Of a stretch of 64,000 nucleotides of DNA, positions 51,297-60,792 are shown piece by piece. The position numbers and the translations under genes are program-made. The stretch covers positions 3,140,201 to 3,204,200 of the forward strand of contig NZ_CP015698.1 of the NCBI RefSeq assembly GCF_002163715.1, given 5' to 3'. Under the pieces are notes generated by a model. That model made no database searches. It was given only the letters and a program-made list of their open reading frames with translations, and was not told where the DNA came from. Each line of letters begins with the position of its first letter. Position 1 is the stretch's first letter. The DNA is from Curvibacter sp. AEP1-3. Lineage in GTDB: Bacteria > Pseudomonadota > Gammaproteobacteria > Burkholderiales > Burkholderiaceae_C.

Positions 51297-52288
51297 GCAC
51301 AACAACAATTGGCACCAAACCACTGTTGGAGATCCAGTCTCTACGAAAGTACTTCGGCACAGGAAGTCACCCGGTTCGGGCGGTAGACGATGTGAGCTTC
51401 ACCATCTACCAAGGTGAGACTTTGGGTCTGGTCGGCGAATCCGGCTCAGGAAAAAGCACCATAGGTCGACTTTTGACACGCTTGCTGGACCCAACCAGTG
51501 GGAACATGCATTACAACGAAGGCGAGCTCAAGCACAACTTGGCTAAGCTTTCTCAAAGCCAGTATCGGTCGCTACGCTCAGAGATTCAGATCATTTTTCA
51601 AGACCCCTACGCCAGCCTCAATCCGCGTATGCGAATTCGTGATGTGTTGGCCGAGGCCTTGGATACGCATGGCTTAGCCAAGGGAGTTGCACGTCAGCCA
51701 CGCATTGAGCAACTGCTACAACAAGTGGGTCTTCGCCCTGAACATGCCGATCGTTTTCCGCACGAATTCTCTGGAGGTCAGCGCCAACGCATTGGTATAG
51801 CGCGCGCATTGGCAGTAGAGCCTCGGTTTATCGTGGCTGATGAGCCTCTCTCAGCTCTCGATGTTTCAATTCAAGCACAGGTAGTGAACTTACTCGGAGA
51901 GCTGAAAGATCAATTGGGCCTGACACTACTCTTCATCTCACACGATTTAGACGTAGTGGAGTATCTGTGTGACCGCGTGGTAGTCCTTTATCTTGGACGA
52001 GTCATGGAGATTGCCCCTACTGAAGCACTCTATGCAAACCCGCAGCATCCCTACACCCGTGCACTGCTTGCAGCCGCACCGATCCCCGACCCAGCACAGC
52101 GGCGCAGTATTCCTTTGCTTCAAGGTGACCTTCCCAGCCCTGCTAATCCACCCACGGGTTGCGTGTTCAGAACGCGTTGCCCTATTGCTGAACACAGATG
52201 CGCTAGTGCAAATATGCAGCTGGTCGAGGTACAACCTGGGCATTTGAATGCCTGCTGGAAAACCGCAAACATAACGGATACCAAATGA
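51293..52288 (+). CDS. ABC transporter ATP-binding protein, DppF/OppF type
   Basis: A 331-residue ATPase. The GTG at 51293 overlaps the upstream TGA and yields [20 protein letters not shown]; the frame is open further left but inside the previous gene. Walker A is GESGSGKST, the signature is [15 protein letters not shown], Walker B is [12 protein letters not shown], with the C-terminal Cys motif ([14 protein letters not shown]). Partner of the DppD-type subunit. Confidence 0.95.
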   Translation: MSTTTIGTKPLLEIQSLRKYFGTGSHPVRAVDDVSFTIYQGETLGLVGESGSGKSTIGRLLTRLLDPTSGNMHYNEGELKHNLAKLSQSQYRSLRSEIQIIFQDPYASLNPRMRIRDVLAEALDTHGLAKGVARQPRIEQLLQQVGLRPEHADRFPHEFSGGQRQRIGIARALAVEPRFIVADEPLSALDVSIQAQVVNLLGELKDQLGLTLLFISHDLDVVEYLCDRVVVLYLGRVMEIAPTEALYANPQHPYTRALLAAAPIPDPAQRRSIPLLQGDLPSPANPPTGCVFRTRCPIAEHRCASANMQLVEVQPGHLNACWKTANITDTK

Positions 52289-53556
52289 GCAACGACTTTC
52301 TTCTTAATCAGCAATTTAAAGGCTTCCCTACTGCGGCCCAACCGTGTCTTGCCTCAACACTCAAAAGTAAAGAATGGAATGTGCTCGACGGTGATCTGCC
52401 TTACCCCGCAGCTGTGTTGCGTAGTGAAGCTCTTGAGCACAACTTGGCATGGATGCATGACTTTGTGACTCGCAAGGGTGTTGCTTTTGCTCCGCACGGC
52501 AAAACCACTATGTCACCAGAATTGTTTTCTCGCCAACTACAGGCAGGCGCATGGGGGCTGACATTTGCCACGGTGTACCAATTAAGTGTAGGGGTGGAAG
52601 CCGGAGTGCGGCGTGCCATCATTGCCAATCAAGTCCTGTGTGATGCGGACTTGGACGGACTAAACGCACTGATCAAGCATTTCCCAGCGCTTCGTGTTTG
52701 GTTCCTGATCGACTCACTTTCGCAGCTCGCATCTATTGAAGACTGGGCAAAACGCCGGAATTCAACTCATCGATTTGACACGCTCTTGGAAATTGGTGTG
52801 CCCGGCCAGCGCACAGGGTGTCGCACTTTGGAGGAAGCGGTGACGCTGGCTAAAGCCATAGCCTCTTCATCTGCAGTGCAGCTAGGCGGTGTGGAATGTT
52901 ACGAGGGCGGTGTAGCTCGTTGTGACAGCGAGCACGATACCCGAGAGGTAACGGCACTTGTACGCCGGGTCACAGAGGCTACTCGCCAATGTGACGCACT
53001 TGGCCTGTTTTCAGATTCGGAAATTATGCTCACTGCTGGCGGTTCGGCAGTATTTGATTTGGTAGTGCCCCTACTTCGCACACAAGGGATGTCTAAACCA
53101 GTGCTGGGTGTCTTGCGGTCTGGTTGCTACATTACCCACGACCACGGCAACTACCGGCGATTTCTTAAACATGTGGAGCAGCGAGAAGGCCTGGACGCTT
53201 CTCTACGTCCTGCGCTCGAGGTTTGGACTATGGTTCAGTCAGTCCCTGAGGCAGGTCTTGCCTTGTTAAGTGGTGGCCGCCGCGACCTCTCTTATGACTT
53301 GGAAATGCCCATCCCTGTGCGCTGGGCTCTCAAGGGCAGCCGCCAAGCAAATGAAACGCCTGCGGATTGGACTGTGACTGCCCTCAACGACCACCATGCT
53401 TATTTACGCTACGACCCCAATGGTCCAGCACCTGTGGTGGGAGATAGGGTCGCTTTAGGCATTTCTCACCCATGCACCACTTTTGATAAGTGGCGTTGGC
53501 TACCGCTTGTGAATGAAGACTTTTCAATCACAGACGCCATCAGCACTCGCTTCTGA
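52285..53556 (+). CDS. D-serine dehydratase-like / D-threonine aldolase family PLP enzyme
   Basis: A 423-residue fold-type III PLP enzyme of the DSD1/alanine-racemase-like family. The PLP Lys is in AFAPHGKTTMSPELFSRQL, close to the N-terminus as expected, and GISHPCTTFDKW near the C-terminus carries the zinc-type His/Cys pair of this family. Members dehydrate D-serine or cleave D-threonine in a metal-dependent way. It would act on free D-amino acids released by the D-aminoacylase. ATGA overlap with the transporter gene. Confidence 0.88.
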   Translation: MSNDFLLNQQFKGFPTAAQPCLASTLKSKEWNVLDGDLPYPAAVLRSEALEHNLAWMHDFVTRKGVAFAPHGKTTMSPELFSRQLQAGAWGLTFATVYQLSVGVEAGVRRAIIANQVLCDADLDGLNALIKHFPALRVWFLIDSLSQLASIEDWAKRRNSTHRFDTLLEIGVPGQRTGCRTLEEAVTLAKAIASSSAVQLGGVECYEGGVARCDSEHDTREVTALVRRVTEATRQCDALGLFSDSEIMLTAGGSAVFDLVVPLLRTQGMSKPVLGVLRSGCYITHDHGNYRRFLKHVEQREGLDASLRPALEVWTMVQSVPEAGLALLSGGRRDLSYDLEMPIPVRWALKGSRQANETPADWTVTALNDHHAYLRYDPNGPAPVVGDRVALGISHPCTTFDKWRWLPLVNEDFSITDAISTRF

Positions 53557-53563
53557 TTTGACT

Positions 53564-54475
53564 ATGAGCACACCTTTGAACGTAAGTTTGCTGCAGCAAC
53601 TGCGCGAGCGCCAATCAGAACTACCGGAGGCGCAACGCAATGTTGTGCGCATTGTCCTTGACGACCCGCGAGCCGCAGTCGTGGCAACTGTGGAGCAACT
53701 GGCCCAGCAGGCTGGTGTATCCATGCCGACTATCGTGCGTACCTGCCGCAGCTTCGGCCATGACTCAGTGCGTGAATTTATGGTCGCGCTGGCACAGGAC
53801 TTGGCAGTCAGTGGCTCTCATTTGCACCGCAGCGTATTGGCAGACGACACGGCCCAAGACGTCGCCAGCAAAATAGTCCATGCCGCTGTTTCGTCACTCA
53901 CCGAACTGGGTCGCGCTATTGATGCCGATCTCTTGGACCGGGTGGCCGATCAACTGGCAACGGCGCGCCGTATCGACTGTTACTCGGTTGGTGCAGCTTC
54001 TACTTTTATGGCCAGTGAATTGCAGAGTCGGCTATTTCGACTGGGTCGCACTGCAAACGCCATCTTCGACGCACACCAGCAGCTTGTCTCTGCCAGTACA
54101 TTAGGTCCAGGCGGTGTGGCTTTTGTCATCTCACACGTCGGGCGCATGCCCTACACATTGGAAGCCGCACGTTTTGCGCGCGCTCAGGGTGCAACTGTGA
54201 TTGCACTTACACAACCAGACACTCCACTTGCGGAAGTCGCCGATCTGGTTTTGGCAGTGTCTGTCCCTCAAGATGCAGTTATGAGAGTGGGTACTGAGGC
54301 GTACCTTGCACACTTGGTAGTGATTGAAATTCTGATGGTCCGTCTTGCGCAAAAACTTGGACCGGTTGCGACGCGTGATTTGCAGCAGTTCAAACAACTG
54401 CTCCACAAACACGGTTTCGATAGTGCCGAATACACCGGCAACATTGATGCTCAGCACCCGCGTCTGGAGGGATGA
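53564..54475 (+). CDS. MurR/RpiR-family transcriptional regulator
   Basis: A 303-residue RpiR regulator. The start is the ATG of STPLNVSLLQQLRERQSELP. The N-terminal helix-turn-helix includes VATVEQLAQQAGVSMPTIVR, and the C-terminal SIS domain (about 130-260) includes DCYSVGAASTFMASELQSRL and GGVAFVISHVGRMPYTLEA. SIS domains bind phosphosugars or related ligands. It lies inside the operon it probably controls through the palindromes at 46727 and 46800. Confidence 0.92.
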   Translation: MSTPLNVSLLQQLRERQSELPEAQRNVVRIVLDDPRAAVVATVEQLAQQAGVSMPTIVRTCRSFGHDSVREFMVALAQDLAVSGSHLHRSVLADDTAQDVASKIVHAAVSSLTELGRAIDADLLDRVADQLATARRIDCYSVGAASTFMASELQSRLFRLGRTANAIFDAHQQLVSASTLGPGGVAFVISHVGRMPYTLEAARFARAQGATVIALTQPDTPLAEVADLVLAVSVPQDAVMRVGTEAYLAHLVVIEILMVRLAQKLGPVATRDLQQFKQLLHKHGFDSAEYTGNIDAQHPRLEG

Positions 54476-54476
54476 C

Positions 54477-55964
54477 ATGACGCGTGCAACCCTGTTGGCA
54501 AACGGGAAAGTAGTGGATGGTACCGGTGCACCTTGGAGGAATGGTGATGTATTGCTTAGCGGGGACCGGATTCTGGCTATCGCACCACCAGGCCAAATTG
54601 ACCCGCACATTTTGGTCAAGCTAGGTGAATACGATCGTTTTGACTGCAGCAATAAAGTGATTGCTCCTGGATTTATCGACGTTCACACTCATGATGATGC
54701 GGCAGTCCTCGACGATCCAAACATGCTGCCAAAACTATCGCAGGGCATCACAACGGTGATTGTGGGTAACTGTGGCATTTCGCTGGCGCCCATTGTTACG
54801 CAAACTCCCAACGCGCCTCTGTCGTTATTGGGGCGACTTCAGTTCCGGCACGGCAGTATGTCTGACTACGCCCTCGCGGTGAACACCGCCAAGCCCGCCG
54901 TCAATGTAGCTGCCCTAATGGGACACACGGCACTACGTATGCGACATATGTCGGACTTGCGTCAGCCGGCCACAGAAGCCGAGCGTGTCGCAATGTCAGT
55001 TGACATGCAAGAAGCAATGGATGCGGGAGCCCTGGGCCTGTCATCGGGAATCTTTTACAACGAGGCATATGCCGCCGACGTGGATGAGCTGGTTGCTGTA
55101 GCCTCTGTTGCCGCACGCAACGGCGGTGTATATGCCACACACATCCGGGATGAACTCGCAGGCATCCTACCTGCATTACAGGAAGCAGCTCAGACAGCCA
55201 AACACGCCGGACTTCCATTGGTAATCTCGCACCACAAGTGCGCCGGACCCGCAAACTGGGGGCGAACACGCGAGACGCTGCCACTAATTGAGCAACTCGC
55301 AATGGAGCAGGAAATTGGCATTGATGTCTACCCGTATACAGCCGGCTCTACTGTGCTGCGTGAAGACTTGGTCGACGGAATTATCGACATCCTTATCACC
55401 GGCAGTCAGCCCTATCCAGGCATGGGTGGAAGATATTTGGCAGACATTGCTCGTGAATGGGGCGTCAGCCAGCAGGAGGCAGCGGTACGGCTTAAACCGG
55501 GCGGAGCCTGCTACTTCCAGATGCGCGAAGATGATGTGGAGCGTGTGATTACACATCCCCTGTCCATGATCGGCTCAGACGGTCTTCCACATGATGAACG
55601 TCCTCACCCACGCCTTTGGGGTGCTTTTCCGAGGGTGCTTGCGAGCTATTGGCGTGAAAAGGGACTCCTACAACTTGAGGAAGCGATTCACAAAATGACA
55701 GGTCTTTCTGCCCGTCGTTTTCGTCTCGGTGAAAGAGGGGTACTAGATGCCGGACGTATCGCTGATGTTGTGGTTTTTGACCCCGGCCATGTTCGCGATT
55801 TAGCGACCTTCGAGCATCCTAAACAATTTAGCGAAGGAATTGAGCAGGTGTGGGTAAACGGCGTCTTGAGCTACACCTCCAGCGGTCGCGGTACTGGGGT
55901 AAGAGCAGGTCGTTTCGTCCGTCGAACAAGTACATCCGATTTTCACTCTATCGAGCTATCCTGA
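54477..55964 (+). CDS. D-aminoacylase (N-acyl-D-amino-acid deacylase)
   Basis: A 495-residue amidohydrolase. GFIDVHTHDDAAVLDDPNML gives the metal-binding HxHxD form seen in D-aminoacylases, VGNCGISLAP carries the metal Cys typical of this family, and MIGSDGLPHDERPHPRLWGA is the catalytic Asp segment. It removes acyl groups from N-acyl-D-amino acids. The ATG at 54477 has GGAGGG 5 bp upstream, and starts 1 bp after the regulator stop. Last gene of the operon. Confidence 0.94.
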   Translation: MTRATLLANGKVVDGTGAPWRNGDVLLSGDRILAIAPPGQIDPHILVKLGEYDRFDCSNKVIAPGFIDVHTHDDAAVLDDPNMLPKLSQGITTVIVGNCGISLAPIVTQTPNAPLSLLGRLQFRHGSMSDYALAVNTAKPAVNVAALMGHTALRMRHMSDLRQPATEAERVAMSVDMQEAMDAGALGLSSGIFYNEAYAADVDELVAVASVAARNGGVYATHIRDELAGILPALQEAAQTAKHAGLPLVISHHKCAGPANWGRTRETLPLIEQLAMEQEIGIDVYPYTAGSTVLREDLVDGIIDILITGSQPYPGMGGRYLADIAREWGVSQQEAAVRLKPGGACYFQMREDDVERVITHPLSMIGSDGLPHDERPHPRLWGAFPRVLASYWREKGLLQLEEAIHKMTGLSARRFRLGERGVLDAGRIADVVVFDPGHVRDLATFEHPKQFSEGIEQVWVNGVLSYTSSGRGTGVRAGRFVRRTSTSDFHSIELS

Positions 55965-56089
55965 GAGCTTGACTAGAAATATTAAAAAAGCGGAGTAGCT
56001 AGTGGCGGTTATTCCGAACCACAAACAACTGCCAGGGACTAGACGCTGTCGCTGGTCCGCCTATGTCCTAAAGCGGAAAATGTCATCAA

Positions 56090-56122
56090 AAGAAAAGGCG
56101 CTCGATAGTCACATCGAGCGCC
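56090..56122 (-). terminator. Rho-independent terminator of the HU operon
   Basis: On the minus strand GGCGCTCGAT, loop GTGACT, ATCGAGCGCC is a perfect 10-bp stem followed by TTTTCTTTT. It lies 22 bp after the HU stop. Confidence 0.88.
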
Positions 56123-56143
56123 TTTGCGATCGGGTAAACGAGC

Positions 56144-56428
56144 TTACTTTTTCTTCTTGGCCACAGCAGCCTTGAATGCAGCGCCAGGAGTGAATTTCGG
56201 CACAGTGGTCGCTGCAATCTTCAATGCTTCACCGGTACGTGGGTTCTTGCCAGTACGCGCAGATCGCTTGGCTGCCTTGAAGGTTCCAAAGCCAATCAGC
56301 TGAACATCTTCCTTCTTGGCCACTTTGGCAGTGATGATCTCAATCAAAGCATCCAGTGTGCGTCCAGCAGCAGCTTTTGACAATTCAGACTTTGCAGCCA
56401 ATGCTTCAATCAATTCGCCCTTGTTCAT
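56144..56428 (-). CDS. HU-family DNA-binding protein
   Basis: A 94-residue HU/IHF-type nucleoid protein: MNKGELIEALAAKSELSKAA, then VQLIGFGTFKAAKRSARTGK and NPRTGEALKIAATTVPKFTP, the DNA-wrapping arm. An AAGGAG site precedes it. A KKKK tail is seen. It follows an H1-tail-like gene after 24 bp, probably in one transcript, and is followed by a strong terminator. Confidence 0.95.
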   Translation of the reverse strand: MNKGELIEALAAKSELSKAAAGRTLDALIEIITAKVAKKEDVQLIGFGTFKAAKRSARTGKNPRTGEALKIAATTVPKFTPGAAFKAAVAKKKK

Positions 56429-56452
56429 CGTTTTCTACTCCTTGGTGTGTGA

Positions 56453-57100
56453 TTACTTTTTGGAGATCAGCTTCAGACCACCTGAAGTGTTCTCTTCCAG
56501 ATAGCTATTTTCTAGCAGTTTGTTGAATGACGCTGCGACTGAACCTGTAGGCAGACCCGCTGAAACACCGACTTGGGTCCGCTTGATTTCACTGAACTTC
56601 TTGGCATTCAGCACCGTTTTCAGGTGATCCCAGAGCTTTTGGGTATTGGGGCTAAGCGTGGACTTGGGTGTTCCCTTGGGAGTACCAGCAGGCTTCTTGA
56701 CCGCCTTTGCTTTCTTTGGCTTCTTGGCAACTACATCCGTTGCCTCGATGGTTTCAATCACAGTCGTGCTTGCCAACACAGGCAGTGCTTCCCGAGGTGT
56801 AGGTGCGGCAAGTCGCGCTCTGGACTTGTTGTTTCCTAATCCACCTTCACCGAGTTGTTGGGCAGCCTGATGTACTTTACGAAGCTCTGCCTCTATCTGT
56901 TCAAGGGTCTGAGACAACCGAGCGACCGTTTTCCATTCCTCGAACAGTGAGTCTGCTTGTAAGTCAAATGGGTTGCTGCTCATCGCTAGACGAACTTGGT
57001 CCGCGTACGCTTGTACTACAGCCTTCAGAGAGGCGTCTGCTTGATGGACTGCGGCTCCGGCGCTTTGAATAGCGGAAAGACTTGTTTTTGGAATGGGCAC
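56453..57100 (-). CDS. Basic-tail nucleoid-like protein with C-terminal winged helix
   Basis: A 215-residue protein. The GTG at 57100 (PIPKTSLSAIQSAGAAVHQ follows) is preferred because AAGGAG lies 6 bp upstream; the ATG at 57133 is the alternative. Residues about 20-90 are helical, likely coiled-coil. A Lys/Ala/Pro-rich segment (VAKKPKKAKAVKKPAGTPKG) resembles H1-like bacterial linkers. The C-terminal 65 residues look like a winged helix (KRTQVGVSAGLPTGSVAASF). Co-transcription with HU suggests a role in DNA packing or silencing, which is inference. Confidence 0.72.
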   Translation of the reverse strand: MPIPKTSLSAIQSAGAAVHQADASLKAVVQAYADQVRLAMSSNPFDLQADSLFEEWKTVARLSQTLEQIEAELRKVHQAAQQLGEGGLGNNKSRARLAAPTPREALPVLASTTVIETIEATDVVAKKPKKAKAVKKPAGTPKGTPKSTLSPNTQKLWDHLKTVLNAKKFSEIKRTQVGVSAGLPTGSVAASFNKLLENSYLEENTSGGLKLISKK

Positions 57101-57219
57101 GACGGGCTCCTTGTAGTTAATAGATTGGATCAACCAATCTCAGTATACGGAGTCACGATTTGCTGGTCGCTAGCTATCTCTCTAGGGACTAATTAGGAAT
57201 CAACGGAATCAAAAGCAGG

Positions 57220-57990
57220 CTACTTCAATTCGTTCAAAACCTGCGCGAGACGATTCCCTGCAAGCGCCAATTGATAGGCCACCACTGGCACATACCGGTC
57301 TACATACTCTGGCGTGACTAGCCTGTCGGGATAGAAGCCAGGTTGAGAGACTATTCGGCAAGACTCCATCGCAGTTGACGCGGCATTGAATGCAGTCTTT
57401 TGAAGTGACAGAGGCCGCAACAGCAGGCTTTTGACTATCTGTTCGTTCTCTTGTTGTAGCGACTTGATAAGTCCGGTGTCCCACACAGCATGCAAGTTAC
57501 TGCCACGCATGAAGGCCTGAAGTTGGTAGCTGTTGCCTCCACGGTCATCTCCGAAACCTGCGTGCAGGGGTTGGTGAATGTCCCCGATGAAGTGCACTAC
57601 GTACTTCAAGGCTGTCAGTCGCCTCTCGTCGTCACCAACTGTGCGCAGGACTTCAATCTGTCGGTCAATTGCAGCGACCACGCATTTGCCATCGGGGCAG
57701 TCTCGCTCTGGCTGGTAGTTGCAATCGCCACGAGGGAAGTTCACATAGTGCCAAGCAGCAGTGGCAGGATTGCGGTGTTCGTCGGCCCACGTCGAAATGC
57801 TTGCCAAGGTAGCGCCTGGTTCTTGAGCTAACAGGCGATCAACCTCTTTGCGCGCTGTGGGGGAGAGTTGGGCCTCTGCCAGCATGGCCACGATCTTGTG
57901 TCCATCGCTTCCCCATGCGAAAGCAACGCTGCCTTGTAACGCGAGGGTAAGAATGAACGAGTGGCTGAGCGTTTTCAGTAAGCGGCGCAT
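57220..57990 (-). CDS. S1/P1-type nuclease, secreted
   Basis: A 256-residue S1/P1 nuclease. The signal peptide ends near AFA-W, so Trp at the mature N-terminus supplies zinc ligands, as in P1 (WGSDGHKIVAMLAEAQL). Other zinc-site motifs are STWADEHR, AAWHYVNFP, YVVHFIGDIHQPLHAGFGDD and SNLHAVWDTGL. It would degrade single-stranded nucleic acid outside the cytoplasm, releasing 5'-nucleotides. It stands alone on the minus strand. Confidence 0.93.
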   Translation of the reverse strand: MRRLLKTLSHSFILTLALQGSVAFAWGSDGHKIVAMLAEAQLSPTARKEVDRLLAQEPGATLASISTWADEHRNPATAAWHYVNFPRGDCNYQPERDCPDGKCVVAAIDRQIEVLRTVGDDERRLTALKYVVHFIGDIHQPLHAGFGDDRGGNSYQLQAFMRGSNLHAVWDTGLIKSLQQENEQIVKSLLLRPLSLQKTAFNAASTAMESCRIVSQPGFYPDRLVTPEYVDRYVPVVAYQLALAGNRLAQVLNELK

Positions 57991-58072
57991 ATGTGGTCTA
58001 TGTAGCCTTCTTGGGTTGGTTCAAGCCTACCCGAAACCCACCGGTTTGCGTTTAGGCGGCCAGATCGTTAAA

Positions 58073-58088
58073 CTGTATAAATGTACAG
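58073..58088 (+). promoter_or_regulatory. LexA (SOS) box overlapping the umuD start
   Basis: CTGTATAAATGTACAG is a perfect CTGT-N8-ACAG SOS box. It contains the only in-frame ATG of the downstream umuD frame (58081-58083). The AT-rich centre (TATAAAT) may also be the -10. Confidence 0.85.
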
Positions 58089-58524
58089 TAATTGCGTTAG
58101 CTATCCTCCGGTTTCCAGCACCGCCTCTCCATGCCTGCTGGACCTCGTCCCTACACGCATCTGCGCAGGCTTCCCCAGCCCGGCAGAGGACCTCGGAGCT
58201 GAACGCATTGATCTGTCCAAAGTCCTGATCACTCACCCGCAGGCGACCTTCCTGCAGCGTGTCTCCGGTCACTCCATGCGGGATGCCGGCATTTTCGACA
58301 ACGACATACTGGTCATCGACCGAGCCATCAAACCGCGGCACAAGATGATCGTGGTCGCTGTGGTGGATGGTGAGTTCACCGTCAAACAGCTGTATCAGCG
58401 TGCCGGACGGGTCAAGCTGCAAGCTGCCAATCCCACTTATCCGGACATAGTTCCCAAGGAAGGCCAGACCATCGAAATCTGGGGTGTGGTCACCAGCTGC
58501 ATCAAGCAGTTTCCATCGGCCTAA
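58081..58524 (+). CDS. umuD: UmuD-like S24 peptidase, DNA polymerase V regulatory subunit
   Basis: A 147-residue LexA/UmuD-family autoprotease. The cleavage site is Ala29-Gly30 in [12 protein letters not shown], Ser65 lies in [11 protein letters not shown] and Lys102 in EFTVKQLY, the catalytic dyad. After RecA-stimulated self-cleavage it joins UmuC in the error-prone polymerase. The only in-frame ATG sits inside the SOS box, so the true start may be a non-ATG codon further in; residues before about 20 are unlike family members. It precedes umuC by 20 bp. Confidence 0.9.
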   Translation: MYSNCVSYPPVSSTASPCLLDLVPTRICAGFPSPAEDLGAERIDLSKVLITHPQATFLQRVSGHSMRDAGIFDNDILVIDRAIKPRHKMIVVAVVDGEFTVKQLYQRAGRVKLQAANPTYPDIVPKEGQTIEIWGVVTSCIKQFPSA

Positions 58525-58544
58525 ACACGTCCGTCAGTTCTTCT

Positions 58545-59846
58545 ATGTACGCACTGGTGGACGGCAACAACTTCTATGTCTCGTGCGAGCGGGTCTTCAG
58601 ACCCAGCCTGAACGGTCAGCCTGTGGTCGTCCTGTCCAACAACGACGGATGTGCTATCGCCCGTAGTAACGAAGCCAAGGCGCTGGGTATTGCCATGGGT
58701 GCACCCTGGTTCCAAATCAAGCACTTGGCCGAGGACGCAGGCCTGGTAGCTTTGTCTGCCAACTTTGCGTTGTATGGCGATATGTCTGATCGCATGATGA
58801 GCCTGGCAGCAGGTCTTGGCCCTGCCCAGGAGATCTACAGCATTGATGAATCCTTCATTGACCTCAGTGGCGTCAAAGGTGACCTGGTAGAGCGCAGCCA
58901 CAAGATCCGGGCTCGCATCCTGCAGTGGGTAGGCATTCCTTGTGGCATCGGCATTGGACCCACCAAGACGTTGGCCAAGCTCGCCAATCACATCGCCAAG
59001 ACCGCCGAACGCAAGCCGGGAACCTACCCGAACAAGCTCGCTCAAGTTTGCAACCTCGCATCCTTAGAGAAGTCTGAGTGCGAAGCAGTGTTCGCAGCTA
59101 CAGCGGTGAACGAAGTCTGGGGTGTGGGCAGGCAGATCAGCAAGCAGCTGCAAGAGGGAGGCATCCACACGGTGTTGGACTTGATGCAGCTGGACCCTGC
59201 CACCGTTCGCAGCAAGTGGTCTGTGGTGCTGGAGAGAACTGTCCGGGAGCTTCAGGGCACTCCGTGCATCGATCTGGATCACACCCCGGCTGCCAAAAAA
59301 GAGATTGCCTGTACGAGATCCTTCGGTCGCCCCATCACCGAACAGCATCACATAGCTGAAGCAGTCACAGAGTTCGCCTCCCGAGCAGCTGAAAAAGTCC
59401 GGAAGCAACACAGCCAGGCTGGACAGGTGTTGGTCTACATCCGTACCAGTCCATTCCGCAAGGATCTCCAGTACAGCCGCTCCATGGTCACTCCACTTCG
59501 CAGACCCAGTGCGGACACGGCCTGCATCGTCAAAGCAGCGCTCCAAGGCTTGAATCACATCTTCAAGCCGGGATTCAACTACGCCAAGGCGGGTGTGATG
59601 CTGCTGGACCTGCAACCCGACACCAACCAGCAGGCAGAGCTCGACCTGGAGGACAGAGATGCAGAAGAAGACCGAACTCGCCTCATGACTGCCATGGATA
59701 CCCTGAATCAGCGCTTCGGCAAAGGTACGGTCTTGACCGCTAGTGCCGGACTGGAGGGGGTGAGAAGAGAGTGGTCGATGAAGCAACTACGCAGAACCCC
59801 GGCGTACACCACCCGGTGGGATGACATGCCAGTGGCGAGGGCCTGA
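58545..59846 (+). CDS. umuC: UmuC-like Y-family DNA polymerase V catalytic subunit
   Basis: A 433-residue Y-family polymerase. [20 protein letters not shown] carries the first metal Asp, and [15 protein letters not shown] the S-x-D-E motif. [18 protein letters not shown] and the little-finger region follow, and the C-terminal UmuC extension is present. It performs error-prone translesion synthesis in the SOS response. It is read from the SOS-boxed promoter with umuD. Confidence 0.95.
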   Translation: MYALVDGNNFYVSCERVFRPSLNGQPVVVLSNNDGCAIARSNEAKALGIAMGAPWFQIKHLAEDAGLVALSANFALYGDMSDRMMSLAAGLGPAQEIYSIDESFIDLSGVKGDLVERSHKIRARILQWVGIPCGIGIGPTKTLAKLANHIAKTAERKPGTYPNKLAQVCNLASLEKSECEAVFAATAVNEVWGVGRQISKQLQEGGIHTVLDLMQLDPATVRSKWSVVLERTVRELQGTPCIDLDHTPAAKKEIACTRSFGRPITEQHHIAEAVTEFASRAAEKVRKQHSQAGQVLVYIRTSPFRKDLQYSRSMVTPLRRPSADTACIVKAALQGLNHIFKPGFNYAKAGVMLLDLQPDTNQQAELDLEDRDAEEDRTRLMTAMDTLNQRFGKGTVLTASAGLEGVRREWSMKQLRRTPAYTTRWDDMPVARA

Positions 59847-59849
59847 GAC

Positions 59850-60644
59850 ATGACGGAAACCAAAACAGAAACCAGCAAAGACACCCACAAGCTGCGCAGT
59901 GCCAAGCACATCGCAGTCGTCAATGGCATAGGACTCAAAAAGGTACATGCCAAAAGACTCAGAGACATGTACCGCTCTGCAGGATGGCCTTGCTTGGATG
60001 TCGTGGAGATCGAACTCCTGGCTGCCGGTCTTCTGGAGCGGCTGCAGGAAGAGGGTGGTCATGAACGCATGCGAGTAACTAACGCAGGTATCCAATTCCT
60101 CGCACAGGCAGCCAACTCCAATCGACAAGCCAAGGATCCCCACGAAGCGCTCGTAGAAAAGGTCGCTCACGAAATGCTCAAGGAAGGTCGGCTGGTATGG
60201 ACCAATCTGAGTCTCAGAGCCAAGGTCACTTTGCAGGAAGAAGAGCAGGGCAGTTGGCGCTACTGCATGCCGGATGTGTTCTCCATACGGAATTCATCAG
60301 TCCAGGCCTATCTCGAGCCAGTCGTGCATGAGATCAAAGTGAACAGAGCGGACTTGCTGGGAGATCTCAAACGACCTGAGAAGCGAGCTGCTTATCTGGA
60401 GCTGGGAGGGCAGTGCTGGTATGTGTTGGGACGAGATGCCAAAGACAGACCCATCGCTGAACCGGAAGAGATTCCTGTGGAGTGCGGCGTGATCCAGCTG
60501 GTTCAGGACAGGCTGGAGATCTTGAGAGTGGCACCAAAGAAGCAGTTCAATCACTTGCCGTTCGCTGTGTGGATGAACTTGGCCAAAGCTACGCCGTTAA
60601 ATCGAGCAATGCTGGACCTTGATCACCTTACCAACCTAGTATGA
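59850..60644 (+). CDS. PD-(D/E)XK nuclease-like protein in the umuDC operon
   Basis: A 264-residue protein starting 3 bp after umuC. The N-terminal 95 residues look like a winged-helix DNA-binding domain (ERLQEEGGHERMRVTNAG). The second half has a PD-(D/E)XK core: PDVFSIRNSS, then VVHEIKVNRADLLGDLKR (Asp, Glu-Ile-Lys). It recalls MmcB-type SOS proteins, which carry the same nuclease fold. Its position in a LexA-controlled operon makes a DNA-damage role likely. Nuclease activity is not shown. Confidence 0.78.
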   Translation: MTETKTETSKDTHKLRSAKHIAVVNGIGLKKVHAKRLRDMYRSAGWPCLDVVEIELLAAGLLERLQEEGGHERMRVTNAGIQFLAQAANSNRQAKDPHEALVEKVAHEMLKEGRLVWTNLSLRAKVTLQEEEQGSWRYCMPDVFSIRNSSVQAYLEPVVHEIKVNRADLLGDLKRPEKRAAYLELGGQCWYVLGRDAKDRPIAEPEEIPVECGVIQLVQDRLEILRVAPKKQFNHLPFAVWMNLAKATPLNRAMLDLDHLTNLV

Positions 60645-60792
60645 GAGCTATGCTTTTCGGCTGATTGCCGAATGTATAAACAGGAAAACAAGGTCTGAGC
60701 AAAGCGACTCATGCTTGATCCCCATTCAACATCCAGCAACCAAAGTAATGTCGGTATTGAACTGACCGTACTAGGTGATCTTGTTAGTCACT

